NCBI GenBank assembly: GCA_002422725.1
Contig: DITE01000064.1
Location: 48,991-112,990 of the forward strand
DNA length: 64,000 nucleotides
Reading direction: 5' to 3'
Source of the DNA: Bacteroidales bacterium UBA6192
GTDB taxonomy: Bacteria > Bacteroidota > Bacteroidia > Bacteroidales > F082
The position numbers and the translations under genes are program-made. Below, in pieces: positions 26,688 through 35,361 of this stretch; position 1 is the first letter of the stretch, and every line of letters begins with the position of its first letter. The notes under the pieces are model-generated. The model had not been told where the DNA came from and searched no databases. It saw nothing but the letters and a program-made list of their open reading frames with translations.

Positions 26688-28727
26688 TTATTTCCAAAAA
26701 CGCAGAACCAACATTTCACCCAATAACATCAGTAAAGCAAAAACCACAAGCCATTTCCAAATTCCGGAAATGTGGTCTAATTGATTCTTTAAATCACCCT
26801 TCTCGATGCTATCAATATCCAAAAAACCAAATCGTTCAAAACCGGATTTCTCCAACATTTCCTCTATAGAGGCCTGACTCAGGAATGTCATACCAGACTC
26901 ATCCCTGTTATGATTCAACGAAATGTACCTTACCAACGAATCGTTGCTAAACAAACCAAAATGACCTGATTGAGAAAAGCTTTCGTTAAGCTGAACACTT
27001 GTTATCCCTCTGAAATTCCTTTGCGGTGGAATCATCTCGAAGGTATTGGCCAACGATCTCACTTTAAAAATTTGATCTGAATTCCCGGTATTAGACTTAG
27101 TTGCAATGCTACTTTCACTGCCTAACAGATGGTAAAGCCGTTCGTCGGAAGCATTGGCAAAAGCCAGACGATAAATGACCGGAACGAAAAGCGCATTACG
27201 ATGAAAATCAGTCCAATCGTCATGAAAAGGAACCGAAAACACAAAAATACTCCCATGTTTACCAATTGCTTCGGCCAGAAATGGCAGACCATTTGTGAGT
27301 TTAATCAGGTTAAAAACTGAGGAACGATTCTCTGATAAAAGTGGATAGTGTTGTCGCACTATAGGGTAATCGGGGTTCTCTGGTATTTTCACAAATACGT
27401 CTTTAAACAATTCGTGTTCCGGCAAGATTGAAAACACACGCGACTCCTGGGTATTTACTTTTTGCGCATAAGATATACCAAAATCATTCAATAATTGATT
27501 GATACCTTCTGACATCTGGTCTACTGAAGGTATTACGACTACCGTTCCTCCTTCATGCGTGTAGTCGGTAAGCGCGCGGTGCAATCCCGGAGGAATTGTT
27601 AATAGCCCATTCAGAAATACAACATTTGCTGTTTTCAATGCCTGAAAATCAAGTTGAAGCATTTGCCGCGAACTTAACATCAGCATAGGGTCGCCCTGAG
27701 CGAGTAGGTTAAGCCATTGACTTGGCTGGCCATCATGGATTTCCAACATTTGAACAAAAGGCAGTACTGTATAGGAATAATACAGTATATCATCGAAAAG
27801 AACCGGAAAATCAGTCATTGAAACCTCAGCAAACTGAGGTCCTGGCTGGCCAACCATATACTGCATACTAACTTCTGAGGAACTTTCTGCAGCAATGTCG
27901 GTATTGCCAATTACCGCTTGTACACCATTCACTTTCAATGTAATCGTTTGGTTTTTAACATCCTCCATTCCGTCATTAACAAGCCTGACAACCAAATTGG
28001 CTACCTGACCCGGATACCTGACCGGACTATCAAGCCAGCAACTATCAAGAATCAGGTTTTGAATCGTGCTGTGACTCAACGGCACAAATTGATACCGAAT
28101 GTTTGTATCGGGAACGGCAGAACCTAAATCAGAAGTTGTTTGCTGAAAATCAGACAGCACAAAAGCGTATTTTGGACCTGAATGCGAAGCTGATAAATCA
28201 TTTATCTTTCCAATCATCTGCGACATGGGTCTGCTGAAATTGCTCAAATTCAAACGATCGATCTCGATGAGGCATTCTTCGGCCGACATACTTTGCTCAT
28301 TTGATAGCTGCAGATCATTTGTTATCAAAACGAAACGATCATTTCCGGGGAAAGAGCGAATGATCTCCCTGGCTAACTGGCAGGATTCGTCAAACAGACT
28401 TCCTTTTCTACCCTGAGCCTGCATGCTGAGAGAGTTATCAATATACAAAGCGATCAGGTTGTCTTCTGTTGAATGAAGTTGATTTTTATCCGGGAAAACA
28501 GGTCTTGCAAACGCAAATACAATGGCAGCTATAGCCAGCAATCTGAGCAATAAAACGACCAGATGTTTTAGCTTGTTTGTTTTGGATGTTTGTTGTTGCA
28601 GACTCTTCAGGAGCGAAATGTTGCTAAAATACACCAGCCTGTGCTTCCTGAAATTAAACAGGTGCACCAGAACCGGAATGGCCAGTGCTGCTAGGGCAAA
28701 CAGCATGTTTGGATTGACAAATTGCAT
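26688..28727 (-). CDS. BatA/VWA-domain membrane protein
   Basis: This 679-residue protein begins with the BatA N-terminal double membrane segment (1-77: MLFALAALAIPVLVHLFNFR and the second helix ending FARPVFP). A von Willebrand A domain follows with MIDAS D97-x-S99-x-S101 in LYIDNSLSMQ. Beyond it is a large beta-rich periplasmic region, and a last membrane helix (WLVVFALLMLLGEMLVLRF) lies at the C-terminus. Family members occur in aerotolerance (Bat) loci and as single genes; the function is unclear. It precedes parC by 22 bases and probably drives its transcription. Confidence 0.85.
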   Translation of the reverse strand: MQFVNPNMLFALAALAIPVLVHLFNFRKHRLVYFSNISLLKSLQQQTSKTNKLKHLVVLLLRLLAIAAIVFAFARPVFPDKNQLHSTEDNLIALYIDNSLSMQAQGRKGSLFDESCQLAREIIRSFPGNDRFVLITNDLQLSNEQSMSAEECLIEIDRLNLSNFSRPMSQMIGKINDLSASHSGPKYAFVLSDFQQTTSDLGSAVPDTNIRYQFVPLSHSTIQNLILDSCWLDSPVRYPGQVANLVVRLVNDGMEDVKNQTITLKVNGVQAVIGNTDIAAESSSEVSMQYMVGQPGPQFAEVSMTDFPVLFDDILYYSYTVLPFVQMLEIHDGQPSQWLNLLAQGDPMLMLSSRQMLQLDFQALKTANVVFLNGLLTIPPGLHRALTDYTHEGGTVVVIPSVDQMSEGINQLLNDFGISYAQKVNTQESRVFSILPEHELFKDVFVKIPENPDYPIVRQHYPLLSENRSSVFNLIKLTNGLPFLAEAIGKHGSIFVFSVPFHDDWTDFHRNALFVPVIYRLAFANASDERLYHLLGSESSIATKSNTGNSDQIFKVRSLANTFEMIPPQRNFRGITSVQLNESFSQSGHFGLFSNDSLVRYISLNHNRDESGMTFLSQASIEEMLEKSGFERFGFLDIDSIEKGDLKNQLDHISGIWKWLVVFALLMLLGEMLVLRFWK

Positions 28728-28758
28728 CAGGATTGAATCCGGTAAGCTTAATAAGGAA

Positions 28759-28766
28759 CAAAAATA
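28759..28766 (-). promoter_or_regulatory. -7 element of the BatA/VWA-parC unit
   Basis: CAAAAATA on plus is TATTTTTG on minus, an exact match 31 bases before the start at 28727. CAAA at 28790-28793 (TTTG on minus) is a possible -33 with a wide 23-base spacing. Confidence 0.5.
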
Positions 28767-28848
28767 AACATAATCGGTTTGACAGGCAGCAAAGCGACTC
28801 CCGAATCATACAGAGTTGTTAACAGTTTTAATCAACAATAGTGAAAAA

Positions 28849-28881
28849 CAAAAAAAAATCCCCCGGAAAATATCGGAGGAT
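28849..28881 (-). terminator. Intrinsic terminator of gdhA
   Basis: On the minus strand ATCCTCCG (28881-28874) pairs with CGGGGGAT (28865-28858), one wobble. A run of eight or more T follows. Confidence 0.85.
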
Positions 28882-28904
28882 TTTGATTATTATGGATGTT
28901 TTTT

Positions 28905-30242
28905 TTAGAGCACACCCTGATCCAGCATGGCATTGGCTACCTTAAGGAATCCGGCAATATTGGCTCCCTTAACGTAATCGACATAGCCATCTTCCTGCTT
29001 TCCGTGTTTCACACAGGCAGAATGAATATTAATCATGATCTGATGCAGGCGGGAATCAACTTCTTCCCCACTCCAGGCAAGTTTCATTGAATTCTGGGTC
29101 ATTTCGAGGCCCGATGTGGCAACACCACCAGCATTAACAGCTTTGCCGGGTCCGAAGAGGATTTTATGTTTTTTAAACACTTCAACAGCTTCGGGAGTCG
29201 AAGGCATATTGGCACCTTCTGCAACACAGAAACAACCATTTTTAACAAGTGTTTCAGCATCTTCCTTTCCAAGTTCATTTTGAGTTGCACAGGGCAGCGC
29301 CACATCACACTTAACTTCCCAGGGGCGTTTGCCTTGAATAAACTGGGCTGACGGGAATTCATAGGAATATGGCTTTACAATATCCTGATTCGAAGCGCGA
29401 AGTTCGAGCAGATACTCAATTTTTTCACCGCTGATTCCATCTGGATCATAAATATAACCATCAGGACCTGAAATAGTTACTACTTTACCACCAAGATGGT
29501 TAACCTTGGTAATTGCGCCCCATGATACATTACCAAAACCAGAAACCGCAACAGTTTTTCCGGCAAAATCGGTATTCCTGGTAGCTAACATTTCTTTAGC
29601 AAAATAAACAGCACCAAAGCCGGTAGCTTCGGGGCGGGTAAGACTACCTCCCCAATTGATGCCTTTGCCGGTGAGTACACCAACATGCTCGCGGGTAAGT
29701 TTCTTATACATTCCAAACATATAACCGATTTCTTTACCACCAACACCGATATCGCCTGCAGGAACATCAGTTTCGGGACCAATGATTTTCCACAACTCGA
29801 GCATGAACGACTGGCAGAAACGCATAATTTCAGCATCAGACTTGCCTTTAGGATCGAAATCCGAACCACCTTTGCCACCACCCATGGGTAATGTTGTCAG
29901 ACTATTTTTGAAAATCTGTTCAAAACCAAGGAATTTGAGGATGCTAAGGTTAACACTGGGGTGAAACCGCAGACCACCTTTATATGGCCCGATAGCATTG
30001 TTGAACTGAACCCTGTAACCCAAATTCACATGAACCTTACCATTGTCGGCAACCCAAGGCACCTTGAAACTCAACACACGGTCAGGCTCAACAATACGTT
30101 CAATGATTCCGGCAGCTTCAAACCGCGGATTCTGGTTCACAACTTCTTCCAGAGACTCAAGCACTTCTCTAACAGCCTGCAAGTACTCCAGTTCGCCCGG
30201 ATGTTTTTTCTCCAGGTCATTCATGATTTTTTCTAAGTTCAT
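28905..30242 (-). CDS. gdhA: NADP-type glutamate dehydrogenase
   Basis: This 445-residue hexameric-class enzyme has substrate and catalytic motifs GPYKGGLRFHPSVN and LPMGGGKGGSDFDPKG (catalytic lysine K124). It also has PAGDIGVGGKEIGYMFG and the Rossmann motif VAVSGFGNVSWGA. It interconverts 2-oxoglutarate plus ammonium and glutamate in the cytoplasm. The length and N-terminus match the NADP-dependent bacterial group; the exact cofactor is inferred. The promoter region carries a CRP-type palindrome (30298-30313) at the expected start of transcription, which suggests direct regulation. Confidence 0.93.
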   Translation of the reverse strand: MNLEKIMNDLEKKHPGELEYLQAVREVLESLEEVVNQNPRFEAAGIIERIVEPDRVLSFKVPWVADNGKVHVNLGYRVQFNNAIGPYKGGLRFHPSVNLSILKFLGFEQIFKNSLTTLPMGGGKGGSDFDPKGKSDAEIMRFCQSFMLELWKIIGPETDVPAGDIGVGGKEIGYMFGMYKKLTREHVGVLTGKGINWGGSLTRPEATGFGAVYFAKEMLATRNTDFAGKTVAVSGFGNVSWGAITKVNHLGGKVVTISGPDGYIYDPDGISGEKIEYLLELRASNQDIVKPYSYEFPSAQFIQGKRPWEVKCDVALPCATQNELGKEDAETLVKNGCFCVAEGANMPSTPEAVEVFKKHKILFGPGKAVNAGGVATSGLEMTQNSMKLAWSGEEVDSRLHQIMINIHSACVKHGKQEDGYVDYVKGANIAGFLKVANAMLDQGVL

Positions 30243-30290
30243 CGCTTTGACTTTTAATGTTAATTGTATGAAAACGATTTCTGTTATATT

Positions 30291-30313
30291 TTCACATTGT
30301 GAATATTTTCACA
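30291..30313. promoter_or_regulatory. Overlapping palindromes at the gdhA promoter, including a CRP/FNR-type site
   Basis: TGTGAATATTTTCACA (30298-30313) has both perfect TGTGA and TCACA half-sites with 6 bases between, the layout of the CRP family. A second perfect palindrome TTCACATTGTGAA (30291-30303) overlaps it. Both lie just downstream of the -7 element, over the predicted transcription start, which is a repressor position. Which regulator binds is unknown. Confidence 0.45.
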
Positions 30314-30316
30314 CAG

Positions 30317-30349
30317 CAAAATTACAGCAATTTAATGAATAAAAGCAAA
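30317..30349 (-). promoter_or_regulatory. gdhA promoter
   Basis: On the minus strand TAATTTTG (30324-30317) is the -7 element and TTTG (30349-30346) the -33 element, 21 bases apart. The leader would be about 70 bases. The rest of the 335-base gap up to 30577 is AT-rich and shows nothing else. Confidence 0.6.
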
Positions 30350-30577
30350 GAAAATCAGACATTTTTTGAGTTCAAACCTAAAGTAGATTCAATCTAAATT
30401 ATAATCCTGCAATCGTTTGCAAAAACTTTATACACAACATTCATTATCAGGTACAAAACCTGATGAAGAGAATCCTAATGAGAAAATTGTGAAGAGAGAA
30501 TTGCGAAAAATTTAATTCATATGATTGAAGTGAAACCCATCTTCAACACCACTATTCAGCTTAATCAGAAAATAAGC

Positions 30578-31078
30578 CTACAAAAGTGCCTTTAACGCAT
30601 TGTCGTAGTCGGGCTCCTGCACAATTTCGGGTACCTGCTCGCTGTAAAGCACGCTTCCATGCTCGTCGAGTACCACCACAGCCCTTGAATGGAGGCCACG
30701 CAGCGGGCCGCTTTCAATGGTGAGGCCATAGTCCTTACCAAAACTGCCGTTGCGAAAGTCGGAAGCAGAAACAACTTTGTCCAATCCTTCAGTGCTGCAA
30801 AATCGGCTGTGTGCAAACGGAAGGTCTTTCGACACGCACACCACCACAGTGTTATCAAGGCCCGAAGCCAACTGGTTGAATCTGCGGACCGATGTGGCGC
30901 AAACCGAAGTATCAAGGCTTGGAAAGATGTTCAGCACCACGCGTTTACCTTTGAGTGCGTCGAGGGTAAGCTCGCTCAGGTCGCTTTTTACAAGAGTGAA
31001 GTCCGGAGCATGGGTACCTGCTTTAGGTAGTGAGCCTGCTGTTTCAATAGGATTTCCTTTTAAATGAATCGTTGCCAT
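30578..31078 (-). CDS. tpx: Thiol peroxidase
   Basis: This 166-residue atypical 2-Cys peroxiredoxin has the peroxidatic C60 in SLDTSVCATSVRRF and the resolving C94 in FAHSRFCSTEGL. Both are placed as in E. coli Tpx. It detoxifies hydroperoxides using thioredoxin. The start MATIHLKG at 31078 fits the family; a longer reading from 31114 adds 12 residues not seen in relatives. It is monocistronic, downstream of the YD-like gene on the same strand. Confidence 0.93.
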   Translation of the reverse strand: MATIHLKGNPIETAGSLPKAGTHAPDFTLVKSDLSELTLDALKGKRVVLNIFPSLDTSVCATSVRRFNQLASGLDNTVVVCVSKDLPFAHSRFCSTEGLDKVVSASDFRNGSFGKDYGLTIESGPLRGLHSRAVVVLDEHGSVLYSEQVPEIVQEPDYDNALKALL

Positions 31079-31190
31079 AATGTTTTGGGTTAGATATGTT
31101 TGATGTTTAAGCAAATTCCGGGACTATTTGTTCATGTGCAATAAAGAATATTATTTCATATTGGCTGTCCTAAAAAACTGACAAGCCTTA

Positions 31191-32045
31191 CTATTCATAA
31201 AAATACTTTCTGTATGCCAACAACTTACCTTCTCCATCCTTCACCTGTAGTTCGCTCACCAGACCATTGCCGTAATAACCATACGCATCCACACGGCTGA
31301 TGCTGCCATCGGCCATCACTTTCCTGATCACAGCAAAATCACCAGACGGTGTATAAGTATAAAAATAAGTGAAATCCAATTGGTTGTCGCTGTTGTACAC
31401 GCGTTTCTCAGTCCGCATCCCCGCATCATCAAACAGGTTTTCGGTCCTGATTTTCAGAGTACCATCTGCATTTAGCTGGGTGGTTTCCACATTACGGCCA
31501 CTTTCCAGATCGGGACTGTAGCGATACTGAATGGTATAGACAAGGCTGCCGTCAGGGTTTCTTTTGGTGGCCATGACAGATTGCTTTCCGGGCTTTTCTT
31601 CATAAATCATGGTTGCTGCAATTCTGAAGGAAGTGCTGTCGTAAGAAGTTACTTTTCGGATCAACCCATCCTCTGAATAGGTGAGTATGTTTAACTCCTG
31701 AAGCTTGCCATAGGGATCGGTGTCAGCATCAATCAACAGACTTCCGACCGGATTATATGTTTGGGTCACTATGGTTTGCCATTCCCCATCGGCATCGAAC
31801 AAATGGAGGATGGAATCCCTCCCCTGCCCGTCGTAAAACCATGTAGCCACAGGGGTTTCTCCTTGCCCGGGCATGCCATCGCTTATTTCAACTTTAAACA
31901 AGCGGCAGTTTTTCATACCTGATTTTTTAATCTTCAGCTGCTGTGCGGCAGCCTCCTGTTTCTCGCGCAGGGTTTTGGGGGGTTCGATATGGGCCGAAAC
32001 CGTGATCGCCAGTGACAAAAATAGCATTACAAAAAGTGAACGCAT
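31191..32045 (-). CDS. Secreted protein with YD/RHS-like repeats
   Basis: This 284-residue protein has a signal peptide (1-18, ending VSA). The mature region consists of short beta-hairpin repeats of about 20-25 residues with patterns such as WFYDGQGRDSILHLFDADG, YSEDGLIRKVTSYDS and YYGNGLVSELQVKDGEGKL. They resemble the YD/RHS-type repeats of cell-surface proteins, but there is no toxin or core domain. No function can be assigned. It lies 70 bases downstream of the heme-type TBDR gene on the same strand and may be co-transcribed. Confidence 0.65.
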   Translation of the reverse strand: MRSLFVMLFLSLAITVSAHIEPPKTLREKQEAAAQQLKIKKSGMKNCRLFKVEISDGMPGQGETPVATWFYDGQGRDSILHLFDADGEWQTIVTQTYNPVGSLLIDADTDPYGKLQELNILTYSEDGLIRKVTSYDSTSFRIAATMIYEEKPGKQSVMATKRNPDGSLVYTIQYRYSPDLESGRNVETTQLNADGTLKIRTENLFDDAGMRTEKRVYNSDNQLDFTYFYTYTPSGDFAVIRKVMADGSISRVDAYGYYGNGLVSELQVKDGEGKLLAYRKYFYE

Positions 32046-32115
32046 CGTTTATATATTTGGTTTATAAGTAATTGAAAGCTGTTGCTGAATACCAGCAACA
32101 GCCTGCAAATTACAA

Positions 32116-34524
32116 TTAAAACTTCATCTGGAGTGCAAAAATCAGGTTACGGCCGGGCGCAACCAATCCGGATGAATAGGGCCTGTAGCGCCTGTCGGTA
32201 AGGTTTTCAATGCCACCGCTTACCATGAACTGATCGTTGAGTTGGTACATTGCCTTGAAATTAAGGCTGTACCACGAAGGTGACCAGGGATTGCCATCCT
32301 TATCAATGGCATACATATAATCCTTGGTGATTTCTTCTTGTGGCATCTTGTCGAAAGTGACTGCTGCGCTGTAATTGGCATAGAGTTCCAAACGCACCCT
32401 ATCGTGGCTGAACGACAGTCTGGAAATACCAAACAGAGGCGCAGCATGGCGCAACGGGCTTTTCGAGCCGTCGTCGAGCTCTTCTTCCCCTTTTTGCCAG
32501 GTCAGGTGCGAATACAGAGCAAGGCCAGCCCCCAGTTTCAGTTCGGCCCCGGCCTGAATGCCATAGACCACTGCGGAAGCTGCATTCTGAATGGACAGCA
32601 CCTTGCTCATTTCGCCGGCATATAGAATGCTATCCAGCCCATTGAAAGTGAAATCCCTGCGGACAAGCGCCTGATCGAGCAGGGTGTAAAATGCGCTGAC
32701 ATCGATCCTTGCCCTGTTGCCAAAGCTTTTAGCAATTCCAAAATCAATATTATAGGCATATTCAGCCTTCAGGTCGGGATTGGGCACCATCACAAAGCCC
32801 GGCTCCGAATCGAACACCTTGCCCAGATCGTCCACATTGGGCGATCTGAAACCGGTGGAAAGGTTAAGCCCTATCGTCCATGACCTTTCCGGATGGTAGA
32901 CCAATCCGGCACTCCCCGTAAAAGCACCCTGATTCAGTTCGGCTTTCTGGTAAGGGAATGGGAAATAGGTAGTATCAAAATCAGCATTCAGAAGAAACTG
33001 ATTGTAACGCCCACCGGCACTCAGCAGCAGCTTTTCGGAAAAACGATGCTGGAAAGTGGCGAATGCTGCCAGCGAAGCCCAGCTGGATTGGGGATAGCGT
33101 GATGCATCTGCATTGATGTTGCCCGTGGCAATATTCTCAATTTGCCCCTTCGATGCCACATCATTCCACACCCCTTCGAGACCATAGGTCAGCACTTGTT
33201 TTTCGTTCAGCCTTTTGTTAAAGTCGGCATTGAATGAATAAGCATCCACCTTCTCGCTTTTGATATTCCTTCCGGTTTTATTGAAATCGCGGTCAATACG
33301 GCTTTCTTCGGCGAGCTGATGGGCCATTGTGATCACCATACCGTCGAACAGATGGTTATAAGCTTCGTGCGACACTTCGAGTTTGTTCATCATCCACAAC
33401 TGCGGGCCATAGTTCCACTCGACACTTCGCGGAAGTCCGTTTCGGTAGCGCAACAGCCTGTCGTAGCGCGAATAATTGCCGGTTTCGGAATAGTAAACAG
33501 CATACTCAATGTTCCATGAATCAGTGGGCTGATACCTGAATTTCTGCATCAAATTGAGTTGTGAGTATCCACTTAGGGTTTGCACCAAAGGATCTTCGTT
33601 GGTGATCACCCTGTCCACGCTATCCATGCGCCTCACATACTCCTTACGCAGGTATTCCTCAGGGCCATGCCTTCCCATGCGCAGGTCGCCAAAGCGGTTG
33701 AAACTGAGGCTGCTTACCGAAGCCCATTTCCTTCCGCCTATACCTATGTCAAGGTGGCTGCTGAATTCGCCATTTGCCGATGAAAAGCGGCTGACAGCTT
33801 TGCCCGTAACCAACACCTCGTCCGTTTTTGAAAGCACAGGTTTCAGGGTCGAGAACGCCATGACGCCGCCGATGGCATCGCTGCCATAGATGACAGAGCC
33901 CGGACCAAACAAGATTTCGGCCGATTCGATGGCGAAAGGGTCCAGCGAGATAATGTTTTGCAGGTTGCCACTACGGTAGATGGCGTTGTTCATGCGCACC
34001 CCATCCACACTGATCAGCAGACGGTTGGTCGAAAAGCCGCGGATCATGGGGCTGCCCCCGCCCTGCTGACTTTTCTGAATAAACACTTCGCCCGAGCCAC
34101 CGATCAGGTCGGCAGCAGTCTGAGGGTTTTGCAAGGCAATTTCAGTCTGACGTATCTTACTTATCTTCAGTGGTATGTCTCTCCCATCCTGTGCCCATCG
34201 CGTGGCCGAAACCACCACTTCACTCAGGTCATAGTCCGAAGGTTGCAGATATACCACATACTTCTTTCGTTCCAGTGCTTTGAACGACAGCATTTTGGGT
34301 TCATAACCCAACATAGTGAAGTAAATGGTGTCGGAACCGGCGAAAGCACCGATAGGCGCTCTGCCACGGATATCCGTCATAGCCGAGGCAACTGGTTGTC
34401 TGCTGCTGATGGCTACCAGTTCGAGGGTGGCAAGACTCAGCCTGTCTTTAACAACAACTTCCTGGGCCTTAACACCCTGAAAGATAGAAAAAACGAATAA
34501 AAAGAAAACAATTGTCCTTTTCAT
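32116..34524 (-). CDS. TonB-dependent receptor, heme/hemoglobin-receptor type
   Basis: This 802-residue protein has a signal peptide ending VKAQ and a carboxypeptidase-like domain (about 22-95). The plug contains SPMIRGFSTNRLLISVDGV and GPGSVIYGSDAIGGVM, and the barrel ends LIFALQMKF. The FRSP...PNPDL box in the barrel (FRSPNVDDLGKVF, then VPNPDLKAEY) corresponds to the FRAP/NPNL box of heme receptors. The histidine expected between the two halves is absent. Iron-complex or heme uptake is likely, but the ligand is uncertain. A small membrane-anchored protein gene lies 67 bases upstream on the same strand and probably shares the transcript. Confidence 0.85.
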   Translation of the reverse strand: MKRTIVFFLFVFSIFQGVKAQEVVVKDRLSLATLELVAISSRQPVASAMTDIRGRAPIGAFAGSDTIYFTMLGYEPKMLSFKALERKKYVVYLQPSDYDLSEVVVSATRWAQDGRDIPLKISKIRQTEIALQNPQTAADLIGGSGEVFIQKSQQGGGSPMIRGFSTNRLLISVDGVRMNNAIYRSGNLQNIISLDPFAIESAEILFGPGSVIYGSDAIGGVMAFSTLKPVLSKTDEVLVTGKAVSRFSSANGEFSSHLDIGIGGRKWASVSSLSFNRFGDLRMGRHGPEEYLRKEYVRRMDSVDRVITNEDPLVQTLSGYSQLNLMQKFRYQPTDSWNIEYAVYYSETGNYSRYDRLLRYRNGLPRSVEWNYGPQLWMMNKLEVSHEAYNHLFDGMVITMAHQLAEESRIDRDFNKTGRNIKSEKVDAYSFNADFNKRLNEKQVLTYGLEGVWNDVASKGQIENIATGNINADASRYPQSSWASLAAFATFQHRFSEKLLLSAGGRYNQFLLNADFDTTYFPFPYQKAELNQGAFTGSAGLVYHPERSWTIGLNLSTGFRSPNVDDLGKVFDSEPGFVMVPNPDLKAEYAYNIDFGIAKSFGNRARIDVSAFYTLLDQALVRRDFTFNGLDSILYAGEMSKVLSIQNAASAVVYGIQAGAELKLGAGLALYSHLTWQKGEEELDDGSKSPLRHAAPLFGISRLSFSHDRVRLELYANYSAAVTFDKMPQEEITKDYMYAIDKDGNPWSPSWYSLNFKAMYQLNDQFMVSGGIENLTDRRYRPYSSGLVAPGRNLIFALQMKF

Positions 34525-34591
34525 AAATCCAATGTGTTACAAAATACAATAGGGTATCCCGAAGAATCAGGAACCCGAGTTATAAAAACTA

Positions 34592-35146
34592 TCAGGAAAA
34601 CAAAAAGGAAATCTTTGGAGGGGGGCTATCCGGGACTTTTACCCATTGACGGTGCATCAGCGAAGCATGGCTTATGGGGCTATCCGTCAACATATTTGGA
34701 TCAAACTGAATCGTTAACAAGGGTTTGCAAAATAAGATGAAGGTTTTGGCCAGGTAATCGAGTGTCGAAGCTTTTCCGTTATTTTGCCGGTCGTGCATGC
34801 CCATAGCCCTGGCAATCTTGTTTTTCAGGCCGGTTTCTTTCCGGTCGGGATACACTAAGTACCAAATGGAATGGTCGGTTTCTTGCTGCTCCACAATATC
34901 ATACATCTGTCCGTCGAATACAAATTCTTTGGAATGGATTCTTGTAAAGTGTTTGTTTGGTTTTTCTTCCATCCAAAGCGGGATTTCGAGAAACATCAGC
35001 TCATCGGCTACAAAGCCTAGCAGGTATTTCTGCTTCACTTCGAGCCTGGCATGTAACTTAAGAGCCCGGAGCAGATAAGGGTATCCGACCGGAACAACCA
35101 TCACCGAGATCAGGGCCAGTGAAACAAAAAGAGCCTTAGCGTTCAT
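34592..35146 (-). CDS. Small membrane-anchored protein upstream of a TBDR
   Basis: This 184-residue protein starts MNAKALFVSLALISVMVVP with one N-terminal membrane helix. An amphipathic region (LHARLEVKQKYLLGFVADEL) follows, then FLEIPLWMEEKPN, a VFDGQMYDIVEQQ segment, and a basic C-terminus. From memory, uncharacterised proteins of this layout are common before iron-related TBDRs in Bacteroidota, but I cannot name a family. The start at 35146 is chosen because a promoter element (35154-35161) lies just upstream, which excludes the longer frame from 35281. Confidence 0.65.
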   Translation of the reverse strand: MNAKALFVSLALISVMVVPVGYPYLLRALKLHARLEVKQKYLLGFVADELMFLEIPLWMEEKPNKHFTRIHSKEFVFDGQMYDIVEQQETDHSIWYLVYPDRKETGLKNKIARAMGMHDRQNNGKASTLDYLAKTFILFCKPLLTIQFDPNMLTDSPISHASLMHRQWVKVPDSPPPKISFLFS

Positions 35147-35153
35147 CAGGGCA

Positions 35154-35161
35154 CAAAAGTA
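35154..35161 (-). promoter_or_regulatory. -7 element of the small protein/TBDR operon
   Basis: CAAAAGTA on plus is TACTTTTG on minus, an exact match ending 8 bases before the ATG at 35146. The transcript would be leaderless or nearly so. Confidence 0.5.
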
Positions 35162-35240
35162 GCGTAAAAGAGACAATGCAGTGAGCAATAACTTAAAAAC
35201 TGCCAGACAATGACTAAGATTAAGTGTATTTGTTGCCGGA

Positions 35241-35345
35241 CTACCGCACCACCAACCTCCCGCTCTGCCAGTTACTTCCATCCCACAACCTTACGACATA
35301 CAGGCCTGCGGGGATCTGGTGGATTTTATGCTGAGAAAGTCCATA
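35241..35345 (-). pseudogene. Orphan T9SS C-terminal-domain tail (gene remnant 1)
   Basis: A 34-codon open stretch with stop at 35241-35243 reads ...LSQHKIHQIPAGLYVVRLWD and continues GSNWQSGRLVVR. It matches the C-terminus of the gene at 43100-44716 (HKIETTQLPVGLYFVRLWDG then KGWKSERLVVR). It is closed upstream by a TGA at 35346-35348 and has no start codon. It lies 16 bases beyond the stop of the intact T9SS gene 35362-36831, which already has its own tail. This is the leftover of an older cargo gene. Confidence 0.75.
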
Positions 35346-35361
35346 TCAACATTAGGATCAA

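Noticed and set aside
33958..34500. 180-codon plus-strand frame inside the heme-type TBDR gene
   Set aside because: Antisense to a conserved plug domain, no own start signals or domains.
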